Shown piece by piece: positions 17,872-27,231 of a stretch of 64,000 nucleotides of DNA. How positions within the stretch are numbered: the stretch's first letter is position 1; each line of letters opens with the position of its first letter. The notes beneath the pieces are model-generated. The model was given only the letters and a program-made list of their open reading frames with translations. It ran no database searches and was not told the origin of the DNA. The stretch comes from Bacteroidaceae bacterium. GTDB lineage: Bacteria > Bacteroidota > Bacteroidia > Bacteroidales > Bacteroidaceae. The stretch spans positions 1-64,000 of the forward strand of contig JAGCPB010000001.1 in NCBI GenBank assembly GCA_017642425.1, in the 5' to 3' direction. A program made the position numbers and the translations under genes.

Positions 17872-17942
17872 CAAAATTAGTAAAAATGTGGAAAAGTGAT
17901 ATGTTATGATTAATGATAATATGGTGAGATTCACTATATTTG
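17872..17942. promoter_or_regulatory. Divergent promoter region
   Basis: Minus strand: TAATTTTG (17879-17872) upstream of the MG2 protein gene. Plus strand: TATATTTG (17935-17942) upstream of the DUF1846 gene. Both match TAnnTTTG but lack a clear TTTG partner. The plus-strand box would place the start of transcription only a few bases before the ATG at 17952, giving a nearly leaderless mRNA. Confidence 0.4.
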
Positions 17943-17951
17943 CAATCCGTT

Positions 17952-19433
17952 ATGATATACGGATTTGACAACGAAAAGTATCTGCGGATACAGTCCGAAC
18001 ACATTAAGGAGCGCATAGCCCAGTTCGGAGACAAGCTTTATCTGGAGTTCGGAGGCAAACTCTTTGATGACCATCACGCCAGCCGCGTACTCCCCGGTTT
18101 CCAGCCTGACAGCAAGTTGAGAATGCTCAAGCAACTGAGCGATTATGCCGAGATCATAATCGTGATCAGTGCCGTTGACATTGAGAAGAACAAGGTGCGC
18201 AGTGACCTGGGCATCACTTACGATATGGACGTGCTGCGTCTGCGTGAGGAGTTCCAGAGCCGCGGCCTGCTTGTAGGCTCGGTTGTTATAACCCACTATA
18301 ACGGCCAGTCCAGCGCCGATGCATTCCGCGAGCGCCTTAAACGCCTGGGTATAGTAACCTACGTGCATTACATCATTGAGGGTTACCCCAACAATGTGGC
18401 CCTGATAGATTCCGATGAGGGATTCGGTCGCAACGACTATGTGGTGACCAAGCGTCCGCTTGTGGTGGTTACGGCTCCCGGTCCCGGTAGCGGCAAGATG
18501 GCGGTATGCCTGAGCCAGCTGTATCAGGAGCAGAAACACGGAGTCAAGGCCGGCTACGCCAAGTTTGAGACATTCCCAATCTGGAACCTGCCCCTGAAGC
18601 ACCCCATCAACATTGCATATGAGGCCGCAACCGCCGATCTGGATGACGTGAACATGATTGACCCGTTCCATCTTGAGGCATACGGCAAGACCACAGTCAA
18701 TTACAACCGCGATATAGAGATATTCCCGGTGCTGGATGCACTGTTCAAGGGCATTTACGGCGAGAATCCGTATAAGTCACCCACCGATATGGGCGTAAAC
18801 ATGGCCGGTTTCTGCATCAGTGATGATGAGGTCTGCTGCCGTGCCGCCAAGGATGAGGTGATACGCCGTTACTATACAGCTCTGGGCGATATGGCCAGCG
18901 GTAAGAACAGTGAGACAGAGGTGAACAAGATTGCCCTGCTCATGAACAAGGCCGGAATTACCACAGCAACCCGCCGTACCACAGTTGCCGCCAAGCAGCG
19001 ACAGGAGCAGACAGGCGTGCCTGCCGCAGCAATTGAATTGTCTGACGGTACTATCATAACCTCCAAGACCACCGCTCTGCTGGGTCCCAGTGCAGCTGTG
19101 ATACTTAATGCCACCAAGCATCTGGCCGGCATTGACCATGACATCAAGCTCATTCCGCAGAACATGATCGAGCCCATCCAGAAGACCAAGGTGAATTATC
19201 TGCACGGCAACAATCCGCGTCTGCATACTGATGAGGTCCTGGTGGCTCTGTCAATTCTGAGCCAGCAGGATGAGAACTGCCGCCGTGCCCTTGACATGCT
19301 GCCCGAACTGCGCGGATGCCAGGTGCACTGCACCGTGCTGCTCAGTGAGGTGGACCGTAAGATATTCCGTAAACTGGGTGTGGGACTTACCTGTGACCCG
19401 GTCAAGAAGAAATACTTTGCAGGAGGCAAATAA
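17952..19433 (+). CDS. DUF1846 family protein
   Basis: A 493-residue cytosolic protein, full length for the family. The ATG at 17952 gives the usual IGFDxEKYL-type start (MIYGFDNEKYLRIQSEHI). It contains a P-loop-like VTAPGPGSGKM segment (about 176-186). The family is widespread in anaerobes and Firmicutes; structures show a nucleotide-binding-like fold but no reaction is established. The next gene starts 9 bp downstream. Confidence 0.9.
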   Translation: MIYGFDNEKYLRIQSEHIKERIAQFGDKLYLEFGGKLFDDHHASRVLPGFQPDSKLRMLKQLSDYAEIIIVISAVDIEKNKVRSDLGITYDMDVLRLREEFQSRGLLVGSVVITHYNGQSSADAFRERLKRLGIVTYVHYIIEGYPNNVALIDSDEGFGRNDYVVTKRPLVVVTAPGPGSGKMAVCLSQLYQEQKHGVKAGYAKFETFPIWNLPLKHPINIAYEAATADLDDVNMIDPFHLEAYGKTTVNYNRDIEIFPVLDALFKGIYGENPYKSPTDMGVNMAGFCISDDEVCCRAAKDEVIRRYYTALGDMASGKNSETEVNKIALLMNKAGITTATRRTTVAAKQRQEQTGVPAAAIELSDGTIITSKTTALLGPSAAVILNATKHLAGIDHDIKLIPQNMIEPIQKTKVNYLHGNNPRLHTDEVLVALSILSQQDENCRRALDMLPELRGCQVHCTVLLSEVDRKIFRKLGVGLTCDPVKKKYFAGGK

Positions 19434-19442
19434 CTGTTTCTG

Positions 19443-20693
19443 ATGGACAAGGAGAAGGACTATACTCTGGCCGACGTGATGCAGGTGGCTACCGATGCCG
19501 GGCATATCATGCTTGAGAACGGTGCCGAGATTTTCCGTGTTGAGGAGACCATGGAGCGCATCACCCGTCATTACGGCGTGGAGTCCGGCCATTTCTTTGT
19601 ACTTAGCAACGGTATCATAACATCGGGCGGTACAAGCTACTCGAACGTTGAGTTCATCCCTTTCAAGGGAGCCCAGCTGGAGAAGGTTGTCGAGGTTAAC
19701 CGCCTGTCGCGTGAGATTGATGCGGGCCGATGCACGATTGAAGAGGCCCGTTCCCGTATAGCCGCAATCCGTGCCATGAAAGCAAAACCCTTCATGGAAC
19801 AGGTTCTGGCATCCGGTGTGGGCAGCGGAGCTTTCTGCGCCATATTCGGCGGCAGTCCTATGGATTGTCTTGTATCATTCGTGGTGGGATTGCTGCTTTA
19901 TGCGTTTGTGCTTGCGGTATGCAAGTCAGGACTCTCCAAGATTGTAACAAACATTCTGGGCAGTACGCTGGCCACGGCTCTCTGTATCATATTCTATCGT
20001 ATGGGATTTGGTGAGAACCCGGGCAATATGATAATAGGTTCCATAATCCCCCTCATCCCCGGTGTCCCGTTCACCAACGGAATACGTGACCTGGCCAATG
20101 AGGATTACATTGCAGGTTCAACGCGCCTTATTGATGCGCTTACGGTATTCTTCTGCATTGCCGCAGGTGTGGCCCTGACATTTCTGGTGGATGGTCGTAT
20201 TGAGAACGGAATCATTGTGCTGGACGGCATGCGTACAAATGCGCTTACCGCAATATGGCCTGTGCAGCTGGTTGCCGCATTCCTGGGTACTGCAGGATTC
20301 GCGGTGCTGTTCGGTGTTCCCCGTAACCAGTATCTGCCGGTAGGCGTGTGCGGTCTGGCAGGCTGGACAGTCTACCTGCTTATGATACGTCTGGCTGGGG
20401 CATCGGTCATAGAATCCACTTTTGTGGCTACGCTGGCAGTGGTGCTGGTATCAAGGTTCATGGCGGTACGCAGGTGCTGTCCGGTCATAGTGTTCCAGAT
20501 TTGCGGAATCTTTCCGCTCATACCGGGTGCCGGCATATTCTGGACCGCATACTGGGTGGTGGTAAAGGAACTGGGTACTGCCGTTACCACGGGATTCACC
20601 GCTCTGGGTGTGACTATTGCAATAGTGCTGGGAATCATTTTCGTGACCAGTCTGCCCGGGCGTTTGTTCAAGATTGTCCAGAAGAAGGCATGA
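19443..20693 (+). CDS. ThrE-type threonine/serine exporter
   Basis: A 416-residue inner-membrane protein fusing the two halves of the ThrE family (DUF1212 plus DUF3815). An N-terminal soluble part (about 1-120, AGHIMLENGAEIFRVEETM) is followed by about ten TM helices with the conserved PLIPGVPFTNGIRDL loop. It likely exports small amino acids. Its stop overlaps the next gene's start (ATGA). Confidence 0.88.
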   Translation: MDKEKDYTLADVMQVATDAGHIMLENGAEIFRVEETMERITRHYGVESGHFFVLSNGIITSGGTSYSNVEFIPFKGAQLEKVVEVNRLSREIDAGRCTIEEARSRIAAIRAMKAKPFMEQVLASGVGSGAFCAIFGGSPMDCLVSFVVGLLLYAFVLAVCKSGLSKIVTNILGSTLATALCIIFYRMGFGENPGNMIIGSIIPLIPGVPFTNGIRDLANEDYIAGSTRLIDALTVFFCIAAGVALTFLVDGRIENGIIVLDGMRTNALTAIWPVQLVAAFLGTAGFAVLFGVPRNQYLPVGVCGLAGWTVYLLMIRLAGASVIESTFVATLAVVLVSRFMAVRRCCPVIVFQICGIFPLIPGAGIFWTAYWVVVKELGTAVTTGFTALGVTIAIVLGIIFVTSLPGRLFKIVQKKA

Positions 20694-21295
20694 TCCGCGT
20701 CTCTGTTTTTGATGACATGACTCTCTGCACCGATGCTGAGGTGGAGCGTATGCTGCCTTTGGTTCCGGAACCGCGCCGCAGCCAGGCCCTCAGGTTCAAG
20801 CACACATTCGGACGTTTTGCCTGCCTTAAGTCATACCTGATGCTGACAGACCTTTTGGACAGCGGGTTCGGCCTTAAAGAATTCAAGATAGAGGTGGGTG
20901 AGCACGGCAAACCGTATCTGGCCGGACATCCCGATATACATTTTAATTTAAGTCACTGCATGAAAGCCATTGCAGTAGCGGTGAGTAACCGGCCGGTAGG
21001 CATTGACGTGGAGTCATTCCGCAGTTTTGGTGACGGCTTGCTGGGCAAGACCATGAACCCTGCCGAGAAAGCAGATATCTTGTCCTCAGAGGCACCGGAG
21101 GAGATGTTTGCTGCCTACTGGACCCGCAAGGAGGCTGTGTTCAAGCTAAACGGCACAGGCATAACCGATAACCTGCACGGCATACTCACAGACAAAACAA
21201 AGACCGATACCACTGTTAACCGTGAAAAAGGTTATGCGGTATCGGTCGCTATGTACAGCGCTGATTTCAAATCTCAATCAGGCAGGCTGTGGTAA
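20690..21295 (+). CDS. 4'-phosphopantetheinyl transferase
   Basis: A 201-residue Sfp-type enzyme that attaches phosphopantetheine to carrier proteins. The magnesium-binding GIDVE motif is at 104-108 and WTRKEAVFK at 144-152. The start overlaps the ThrE-type stop by 4 bp. The last 22 bp overlap the convergent sugar-kinase gene. Confidence 0.92.
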   Translation: MIRVSVFDDMTLCTDAEVERMLPLVPEPRRSQALRFKHTFGRFACLKSYLMLTDLLDSGFGLKEFKIEVGEHGKPYLAGHPDIHFNLSHCMKAIAVAVSNRPVGIDVESFRSFGDGLLGKTMNPAEKADILSSEAPEEMFAAYWTRKEAVFKLNGTGITDNLHGILTDKTKTDTTVNREKGYAVSVAMYSADFKSQSGRLW

Positions 21296-22125
21296 TCCAC
21301 AAGACCGCTCATGGGGCTTGCCTCAATCTTTCCTATGGTCATGCCCAGAGAATCGGCCGTCTCTTTCAGTTCATCAGAGAAACTGTTGGCCAGTGAGCCA
21401 ATGAAATGTACCGGCAACCATGGTTTGTGGTAGTTGATTACATTGCGGGTAAAGAACTCCGAGAAACATTGAATGAGCATCTTGTGTACCTCGGGGATGG
21501 AGCGCTTGTCTATCAGGAATGGGGCGAAACTTGCAATATACCGGTTGGCCATAGGCTTGCGGTACACGCTCTCAATGATGCTGTCCTTAGTCAGTGAGTA
21601 TTTCTGCATGAACTCGGTGCATACCTGTTCCGGCAGCTGGCGCTTAAGGCAGTCGCCTATCAGACGTCGGCCAAGCGCCGATGCACTGCCTTCATCTCCC
21701 AGGATATAACCCAAAGAGGGTACCTGGTCAATAATGATGCTGCCGTTGTAAAGACATGAGTTTGAACCCGTGCCAAGAACGCATGCTACACCCTCGGATT
21801 TGCCGCACAGGGCACGGGCGGCGCCCAGCATATCGCTGTCTACTATGATGACGGCATTGGGCAGAAACTCTTTCAGTATCCCGGCCATCTGTGCGCAGAT
21901 GGATTCAGTGGCGCATCCTGCACCGTAATAGAATACCTGGCTGACCGCGCCCAGGTCAATATCGGGTATGCCGGTTATGAGTTCGCTGCTGATAATGCTC
22001 CTTATTTCATCTTCTGTCTGGTGGCAGGGATTGATACCTTGGGTCTTGACCACTTTCAGGTCATCCTTGGTATTGAAAAATCCCCAGTCAGTCTTGGTTG
22101 ATCCGCTGTCAACTGTTAGCTTCAT
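21274..22125 (-). CDS. BadF/BadG-type sugar kinase (likely GlcNAc/MurNAc kinase)
   Basis: A 283-residue ASKHA-fold kinase with the N-terminal phosphate loop DSGSTKTDW (6-14), a second phosphate motif GTGSNS (about 113-118) and GDEGSA. Relatives phosphorylate N-acetylglucosamine or N-acetylmuramic acid in cell-wall recycling. The start overlaps the stop of the upstream AmpG-like permease gene by 4 bp, so uptake and phosphorylation are probably coupled. Substrate inferred from context. Confidence 0.8.
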   Translation of the reverse strand: MKLTVDSGSTKTDWGFFNTKDDLKVVKTQGINPCHQTEDEIRSIISSELITGIPDIDLGAVSQVFYYGAGCATESICAQMAGILKEFLPNAVIIVDSDMLGAARALCGKSEGVACVLGTGSNSCLYNGSIIIDQVPSLGYILGDEGSASALGRRLIGDCLKRQLPEQVCTEFMQKYSLTKDSIIESVYRKPMANRYIASFAPFLIDKRSIPEVHKMLIQCFSEFFTRNVINYHKPWLPVHFIGSLANSFSDELKETADSLGMTIGKIEASPMSGLVDYHSLPD

Positions 22126-23387
22126 TGTTTCTTTCCAAAGTCAGGTTCATACTTTATCAATGCCGATACCACGCAGGTCACGGTGCAGCAGGCAATGATC
22201 CAGATAAAGAACCACTGGTAGCCCATCTTCTCCTGCAGCCAACCCGATATCATGCCCGGCAGCATCATTCCCAATGCCATGATTCCTGTGCTGATGGCGT
22301 AGTGCGATGTCTGATGTTCGCCGCGTGCAAAATACATAAGGAACAGCGTGTAGGCGGTGAATCCGAATCCGTAGCCCAACTGCTCCACGAATATGCAGAT
22401 GCTTACCAGCGGCAGGTTCTGAGTGGGGAACCAGCTCAGATATACATAGACCAGGTCCGGTACGGAGATTGCGGCAACCATGAACCATATGCATTTCTTT
22501 AGGCCGAACCGGGATAGTGTTATTCCGCCCAGGATGCCTCCCAACAGCAGGCCTATCACACCCAGTGTACCCTGGGCAAATCCAATCTGCTGTGTGGTAA
22601 GTCCCAGACCTCCGTTAACCACATCATCAATCAGGAACAGCGGGGCGATCTTGCCTATCTGTGCCTCAGGGAACCGGAACAGCAGGATGAACAGCAGTGC
22701 CGGGATAATGTAAGGCTTCTGGAAATAACTGACAAATGTCATTCCGAACTCTTTCATTATGTTCTGCCCTGAGATTCCGGTTGTGCAGTCTGCTACCGGG
22801 TGGGGCAGTATGTATGAGTGGTAAAGCCATAACAGTATCATGAGACCTCCAGCAATTAGGAATCCCAGGCTCCATGCACGTACTGTATTGCCGAACAGTT
22901 TCTCAAACGTTCCAACCAATATGAGCAGACCGCCTTGTCCTGCAATCATTGCTATTCGGTATGCGGTGTTCCTGATACCCACAAACATGGACTGCTCGCC
23001 TTCATCAAGCCCCAGCATGTAGAATCCGTCAATGGATATATCATGCGTAGCCGAACTGAATGCCAGCAGCCACATTATGGCCAGTGACCAACGGAAGAAA
23101 TTGGTGGTGTTCAGAGTCAATGCCATACCGGCCAGACCTGCGCCCAGTATGAGTTGGGTAAGCAGCAGCCACCAGCGCTTGGTCTTGACCAGGTCCACGA
23201 ACGGACTCCAGAAAGGCTTGATTACCCACGGCAGGTAGAGCCAGCTGGTGTACAGGGCAACATCGGTATTGCTTATGCCCAACTGCTTGAACATAACGGC
23301 CGATACGGTGACCACCAGAACGTACGGCAGTCCCTCGGCAAAGTAGAGTGTGGGCACCCAGGCCCACGATGTACGTCTTTTTGCCAT
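22122..23387 (-). CDS. AmpG-like MFS permease (muropeptide/sugar uptake)
   Basis: A 421-residue transporter with about 12 TM helices. The N-terminus (PTLYFAEGLPYVLV) and the loop WVIKPFWSPFVDLVKTKR are typical of the AmpG family, which brings anhydromuropeptides back into the cytoplasm. Same strand and 4-bp overlap with the BadF-type kinase. The flavodoxin gene ends immediately upstream. Confidence 0.85.
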   Translation of the reverse strand: MAKRRTSWAWVPTLYFAEGLPYVLVVTVSAVMFKQLGISNTDVALYTSWLYLPWVIKPFWSPFVDLVKTKRWWLLLTQLILGAGLAGMALTLNTTNFFRWSLAIMWLLAFSSATHDISIDGFYMLGLDEGEQSMFVGIRNTAYRIAMIAGQGGLLILVGTFEKLFGNTVRAWSLGFLIAGGLMILLWLYHSYILPHPVADCTTGISGQNIMKEFGMTFVSYFQKPYIIPALLFILLFRFPEAQIGKIAPLFLIDDVVNGGLGLTTQQIGFAQGTLGVIGLLLGGILGGITLSRFGLKKCIWFMVAAISVPDLVYVYLSWFPTQNLPLVSICIFVEQLGYGFGFTAYTLFLMYFARGEHQTSHYAISTGIMALGMMLPGMISGWLQEKMGYQWFFIWIIACCTVTCVVSALIKYEPDFGKKQ

Positions 23388-23942
23388 TTACTTGGCGGGT
23401 ATGGCAGCCTTGAGTTTGTCAATCACAGCCTGACGAGCCTCAGGGGTGGGGTTGCGCTTAAGTGTGGTGCCCTCAACCCAGTTCAGGTCAGGATACTGCT
23501 GCTTAAGGTAGTTGAAAGAGTTGGTCAGTTCGCTGCTGCCCGATGTGGAGAACGCGATCACGGTTTTGCCCTTAAGGTCATTTTTCTCTATGAAGGTATA
23601 GATGATGTTGGGTGCATAGTTACCCCAGATGGGGAATCCTATATAGACCACATCGTACTGCTTCAGGTTCTTGGGGCTCTCCTTGAGTTCGGGACGCATT
23701 GCCTTGTCGGCCATCTCCTTGAAGGCGCGTGCCTCGCGGTTGCCCAGGTTGACATCCTCGGCGGTATAGGGCTGTGCTCCCTCAATCTCAAACAGGTCAG
23801 CGCCTGTAGCTTTGGCCAGATCCTGTGACAATGACTTTGTTGTGCCTGATGCTGAGAAATAGGTTATCAGCACTTTAGGCTCTTTAGCTGAGCAAACGGT
23901 CATTATCATAACCGTCAATGCTAAAATCAGACTTTTCTTCAT
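23388..23942 (-). CDS. Exported flavodoxin-like protein
   Basis: A 184-residue protein with an N-terminal signal sequence (about 1-19) and a flavodoxin fold. The FMN phosphate loop is SASGTTKSL (30-38); YIGFPIWG and FSTSGSS form the isoalloxazine loops. Export of a flavodoxin implies a redox role at the outer face of the inner membrane. The Cys at the signal end (TVCSA) could be a lipid site but is a poor lipobox. First gene of the minus-strand unit with the permease and kinase. Confidence 0.85.
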   Translation of the reverse strand: MKKSLILALTVMIMTVCSAKEPKVLITYFSASGTTKSLSQDLAKATGADLFEIEGAQPYTAEDVNLGNREARAFKEMADKAMRPELKESPKNLKQYDVVYIGFPIWGNYAPNIIYTFIEKNDLKGKTVIAFSTSGSSELTNSFNYLKQQYPDLNWVEGTTLKRNPTPEARQAVIDKLKAAIPAK

Positions 23943-23967
23943 AATCGTTATTCTTGTTGTTTTTTGC

Positions 23968-23975
23968 TATCTTTG
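23968..23975 (+). promoter_or_regulatory. -7 box of the YbjQ / AmgK-RapZ / MurU-like unit
   Basis: TATCTTTG matches the Bacteroidetes -7 consensus and lies 46 bp before the first start codon of the plus-strand unit. No clear TTTG at -33. Confidence 0.4.
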
Positions 23976-24021
23976 AACTGCGAATATATGAAAATTACTT
24001 CAAACAATAATTGAAACGGTT

Positions 24022-24342
24022 ATGATATTGACTACAACCCCGGCCGTAGAGGGCCGAAACATTGCCGAGTATTGCGGTGTGGTATTTGGTGAGGTAATCA
24101 CCGGTGTGAACTTCATTAAGGATTTTGCTGCCAGCATACGTGATTTTGTGGGTGGCCGCAGCACCTCTTATGAGGATGAACTCATCAATGCCCGCTCACA
24201 AGCCATGAGAGAGATGGAGGATAGGGCTCGCAAACTGGGTGCCGATGCCGTAGTCGGAATAGACATTGACTATGAAGTCCTTGGCCAGAACGGCAGCATG
24301 ATGATGGTGACCGCATCCGGTACTGCTGTAAAGTTTGGTTAA
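24022..24342 (+). CDS. YbjQ-family (DUF74) protein
   Basis: A 106-residue protein of the YbjQ family: [18 protein letters not shown] start, conserved middle ([27 protein letters not shown]) and short beta ending. Members form pentamers and are sometimes called heavy-metal binding, without a proven role. It is 9 bp from the kinase-RapZ gene. Confidence 0.9.
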   Translation: MILTTTPAVEGRNIAEYCGVVFGEVITGVNFIKDFAASIRDFVGGRSTSYEDELINARSQAMREMEDRARKLGADAVVGIDIDYEVLGQNGSMMMVTASGTAVKFG

Positions 24343-24351
24343 TAATCCGGT

Positions 24352-25797
24352 ATGGATGGTGATCTGAAAGAACAGTTGCTGCGTTACGCGGGGTGTGAGC
24401 CGGAGTCGGTCATAAGGCTGACTGCGGCCGGATCCAACCGTGTCTATTATCGTTTTTGCTTGTCCGATGGACGCACCGTTGTGGGCGTGGAGGGCACAAA
24501 TCCTGATGAGAACAAGGCGTTCATGACAATCGGGCGGCATCTCAGTTCCGTAGGACTGCCTGTGCCGGAGATCCTGGCAGTATCTGACAGCGGCATGTGC
24601 TATCTGCTCCAGGACCTGGGCGATGAGTCTCTGTTCGGACTGATGGAGAGCGCACGTGAGAGCGGTTCTTATGATGCCGGGCAAGTTGCCTTGCTGGAGA
24701 AGGTGATGCGTTTGCTGCCCGACCTTCAGTTCAAAGGAGGCGACGGAATGGATTACAGCGTATGTTTCCCATGTGAGGCATTTGACCGCCGCAGTATATT
24801 CTGGGACCTTAACTACTTTAAATACAGTTTCCTTAAGGCTACGGGACTTGAGTTCCATGAGGCACGTCTGGAGGATGACTTTGAGCGGCTGGCGGATGTG
24901 TTGCTTACAGATGCCCCGTACAACACCTTCATGTACCGTGATTTTCAGGCACGCAATGTGATGGTTCGGGATGGAGAACCTTGGTTCATAGATTTTCAGG
25001 GTGGCCGACGCGGGCCGGTAGAGTATGATGTGGCATCGTTCCTGTGGCAGGCGCGTGCGGCTTATCCCGCCCAGTTGCGTGAGCACCTTATAGATGTATA
25101 TATTGACTCGCTTGGGCGTTACCGCAAGGTTGACGGCAAGGAATTCCGCCACGGACTGATGCACTTTGTGCTGTTCCGCACGCTGCAGGTGCTGGGAGCT
25201 TACGGGTTCCGCGGTTATTTTGAGCGCAAGCAGCACTTTATTCAGAGCATTCCGGCTGCAATAGGCAATCTTAGGGAACTGTTGGATGCCGGAGTAGGGG
25301 AGCGTGATTATCCCTATTTGTACGGCGTGTTGCGTGGGCTTGTGGAACTGCCTCAGTTTACCGTGGCTGCGGTTCCTGCTGACGGGAAGCTTACAGTTCG
25401 CGTAATGAGTTTCAGCTACCGCAAGGGCGGCATCCCCGATGACGGGAGCGGCAACGGCGGCGGCTTTGTGTTTGACTGCCGAGCCATGCATAACCCGGGC
25501 CGCTATGAGCAGTACAAGGGCATAACCGGGGCCGATGCACCCGTAATAGAGTTCCTTGAGGCTCAGGGAGAGGTGCAGCATTATCTTGAGCATGTTTACG
25601 GGCTGGTTGACCCTGCCGTCGAGAGATATGTAGAGCGCGGTTTCCTGAACCTGATGGTGGCGTTTGGCTGTACAGGCGGCCAGCACAGGTCTCTCTATTG
25701 TGCCAACCATCTGGCCGGTCATCTTAAGGAAAAGTTTGGCGATAAGATTCATATTGTGCTTGAGCATCGCGAACAGAACAAACGCATAGAACTATGA
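24352..25797 (+). CDS. AmgK-like sugar kinase fused to RapZ C-terminal domain
   Basis: A 481-residue two-domain protein. Residues about 1-330 are an aminoglycoside-phosphotransferase fold with the catalytic loop YRDFQARNVM (about 196-205) and IDFQGGRRGPVEYD. This is the signature of anomeric kinases such as AmgK, which makes MurNAc/GlcNAc 1-phosphate. Residues about 340-481 match the C-terminal domain of RapZ, including GCTGGQHRS (439-447) and HRE. In E. coli that RapZ domain senses glucosamine-6-phosphate. The next gene, overlapping by 4 bp, is a MurU-like nucleotidyltransferase, which uses the kinase product. The fusion suggests feedback from amino-sugar levels. Confidence 0.88.
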   Translation: MDGDLKEQLLRYAGCEPESVIRLTAAGSNRVYYRFCLSDGRTVVGVEGTNPDENKAFMTIGRHLSSVGLPVPEILAVSDSGMCYLLQDLGDESLFGLMESARESGSYDAGQVALLEKVMRLLPDLQFKGGDGMDYSVCFPCEAFDRRSIFWDLNYFKYSFLKATGLEFHEARLEDDFERLADVLLTDAPYNTFMYRDFQARNVMVRDGEPWFIDFQGGRRGPVEYDVASFLWQARAAYPAQLREHLIDVYIDSLGRYRKVDGKEFRHGLMHFVLFRTLQVLGAYGFRGYFERKQHFIQSIPAAIGNLRELLDAGVGERDYPYLYGVLRGLVELPQFTVAAVPADGKLTVRVMSFSYRKGGIPDDGSGNGGGFVFDCRAMHNPGRYEQYKGITGADAPVIEFLEAQGEVQHYLEHVYGLVDPAVERYVERGFLNLMVAFGCTGGQHRSLYCANHLAGHLKEKFGDKIHIVLEHREQNKRIEL

Positions 25798-26537
25798 ATG
25801 CACTTATCCTTGCGGCAGGATTGGGAACAAGGTTGGGTCAATTCACATCTGACCGGCCAAAGGCGCTTGTGGAGGTTTGCGGGCGCACTATGCTGGAGCA
25901 TCAACTCAGGCATCTTAGTGCCGCAGGTTTTGACCGTTTTGTAATCAATATTCATCATTTTGCCGCTTCTGTACGGGAGTTTCTTTCTGAGCGCAATAAT
26001 TTCGGGCTGGACATAAGGCTATCCGATGAGACCAACCTTCTGCTTGACACAGGCGGAGGCATCCGCAAGGCCATGCGCCTGTTTGACAATGACCTGCCTG
26101 TGCTGGTGCATAATGTGGATATTTTTTCCAGTGTTGACTTGAAGTCGTTGTACTGCGGTCATATTGAGAGTGGTGCAGACTCAACCCTATTGGTGGCCCA
26201 ACGCTCCACATCACGCTATCTGTATTTTGATGCTGAGGGTATGCTCCGCGGCTGGAGCAATGAGAAAACAGGACAGGTCCGTTCTCCATATCCGGACTTT
26301 GACAAGGATGCGTTTACACCTTGCGCATTCCAGGGTATTCATGTGCTTTCCCGTTCGTTGCTGCCGTTGCTTGACGCCATACCTGAACAAAAGTTCTCAA
26401 TAACTGATTTCTATGTTGACAACGCCGCTCGTTTGAGACTGCGTTCGGTTGTATCGGACCCAAAGGATTGGGTGGATGCGGGCAAACCGGAGGCTCTGGA
26501 GCGTGCATCACAAATAATCAAGGCATATTATGAATAA
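25794..26537 (+). CDS. MurU-like nucleotidyltransferase
   Basis: A 247-residue sugar-1-phosphate nucleotidyltransferase with LAAGLGTRL (6-14), the DRPKAL lysine motif (20-25) and LLLDTGGGIRKA. Paired with an AmgK-like kinase, it would make UDP-MurNAc (or UDP-GlcNAc) from the 1-phosphate, bypassing early peptidoglycan synthesis. It overlaps the kinase gene by 4 bp and the AlkD-type gene by 8 bp, so all three are one unit. Confidence 0.85.
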   Translation: MNALILAAGLGTRLGQFTSDRPKALVEVCGRTMLEHQLRHLSAAGFDRFVINIHHFAASVREFLSERNNFGLDIRLSDETNLLLDTGGGIRKAMRLFDNDLPVLVHNVDIFSSVDLKSLYCGHIESGADSTLLVAQRSTSRYLYFDAEGMLRGWSNEKTGQVRSPYPDFDKDAFTPCAFQGIHVLSRSLLPLLDAIPEQKFSITDFYVDNAARLRLRSVVSDPKDWVDAGKPEALERASQIIKAYYE

Positions 26538-27231
26538 GCTGCTAGACAGTATGATGCAGCATGCAGACCCCAACCAGGTGGAGGGTCTGATGCGTTTCTT
26601 CAAGACCGGTCCTGGCCAGTATGGTGAGGGTGACCTGTTCCTGGGCATAAAGGTGCCTGTTACACGCTCTGTAGTCAAGGAGTGCTGGAAGGATGTGGGC
26701 TTTAATGAACTTGAGGAGTGCGTAAGCAGCAAGTATCATGAGGTCCGTCTGGCCGCCTTGCTCACGCTGGTGGAGATATTCAGCCACAATAAGAAAAATG
26801 CTGATCTGCAAAAGCAATGCGTTGAATTCTATTTGTCACACACTGAATATATTAACAACTGGGACCTGGTGGATCTTACGTGCTATCCGCTGCTGGGAAC
26901 CTGGCTGCTTGACAAGGATAGGAGTTTGTTGTATGACCTGGCCCGCAGCGGCAAAACCATCTGGGAGCAGCGCATAGGAATGGTAAGCACCATGCAGTTT
27001 ATACGCCACGGCCAGACGGCCGATACATATGCCATCGCTGATATCCTGATAAATCACAAGCATGACCTGATACACAAGGCCGTGGGCTGGCTTCTGCGTG
27101 AGGCCGGTAAGCGCGATGCCGATGAACTGCGCCGGTGGCTGGAGCCCCGCGCACACATTATGCCACGGACTATGCTCCGGTATGCTATTGAGAAATTCCC
27201 TGAGAGTGAGCGGAAAGCGTGGCTCAGATAA
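26530..27231 (+). CDS. DNA alkylation repair protein (AlkD/AlkC-like HEAT repeat)
   Basis: A 233-residue all-helical protein with HEAT-like repeats. Features typical of AlkD-type DNA glycosylases are FFKTGPGQYGEGD (about 19-31), the NWDLVDL segment (about 114-120) and WLLREAGKRD. It removes alkylated bases. It ends the plus-strand core unit and is followed by a terminator. Confidence 0.9.
   Translation: MNKLLDSMMQHADPNQVEGLMRFFKTGPGQYGEGDLFLGIKVPVTRSVVKECWKDVGFNELEECVSSKYHEVRLAALLTLVEIFSHNKKNADLQKQCVEFYLSHTEYINNWDLVDLTCYPLLGTWLLDKDRSLLYDLARSGKTIWEQRIGMVSTMQFIRHGQTADTYAIADILINHKHDLIHKAVGWLLREAGKRDADELRRWLEPRAHIMPRTMLRYAIEKFPESERKAWLR

Noticed and set aside
17843-18034. 64-residue N-terminal extension of the MG2-domain protein
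   Set aside because: It would place the signal peptide internally and crosses the divergent promoter region.
17934-18671. 245-residue minus-strand reading frame
   Set aside because: Antisense to the DUF1846 gene, which has a family match over its full length.
20348-20689. Upstream extension of the phosphopantetheinyl transferase frame
   Set aside because: It overlaps the ThrE-type gene in another frame and lacks family similarity; the ATGA overlap at 20690 is the natural start.
24196-25767. Long 523-residue antisense reading frame
   Set aside because: It lies opposite the clearly identified AmgK-RapZ fusion gene and has no recognisable domain; it is an antisense shadow favoured by the GC-rich codon use.
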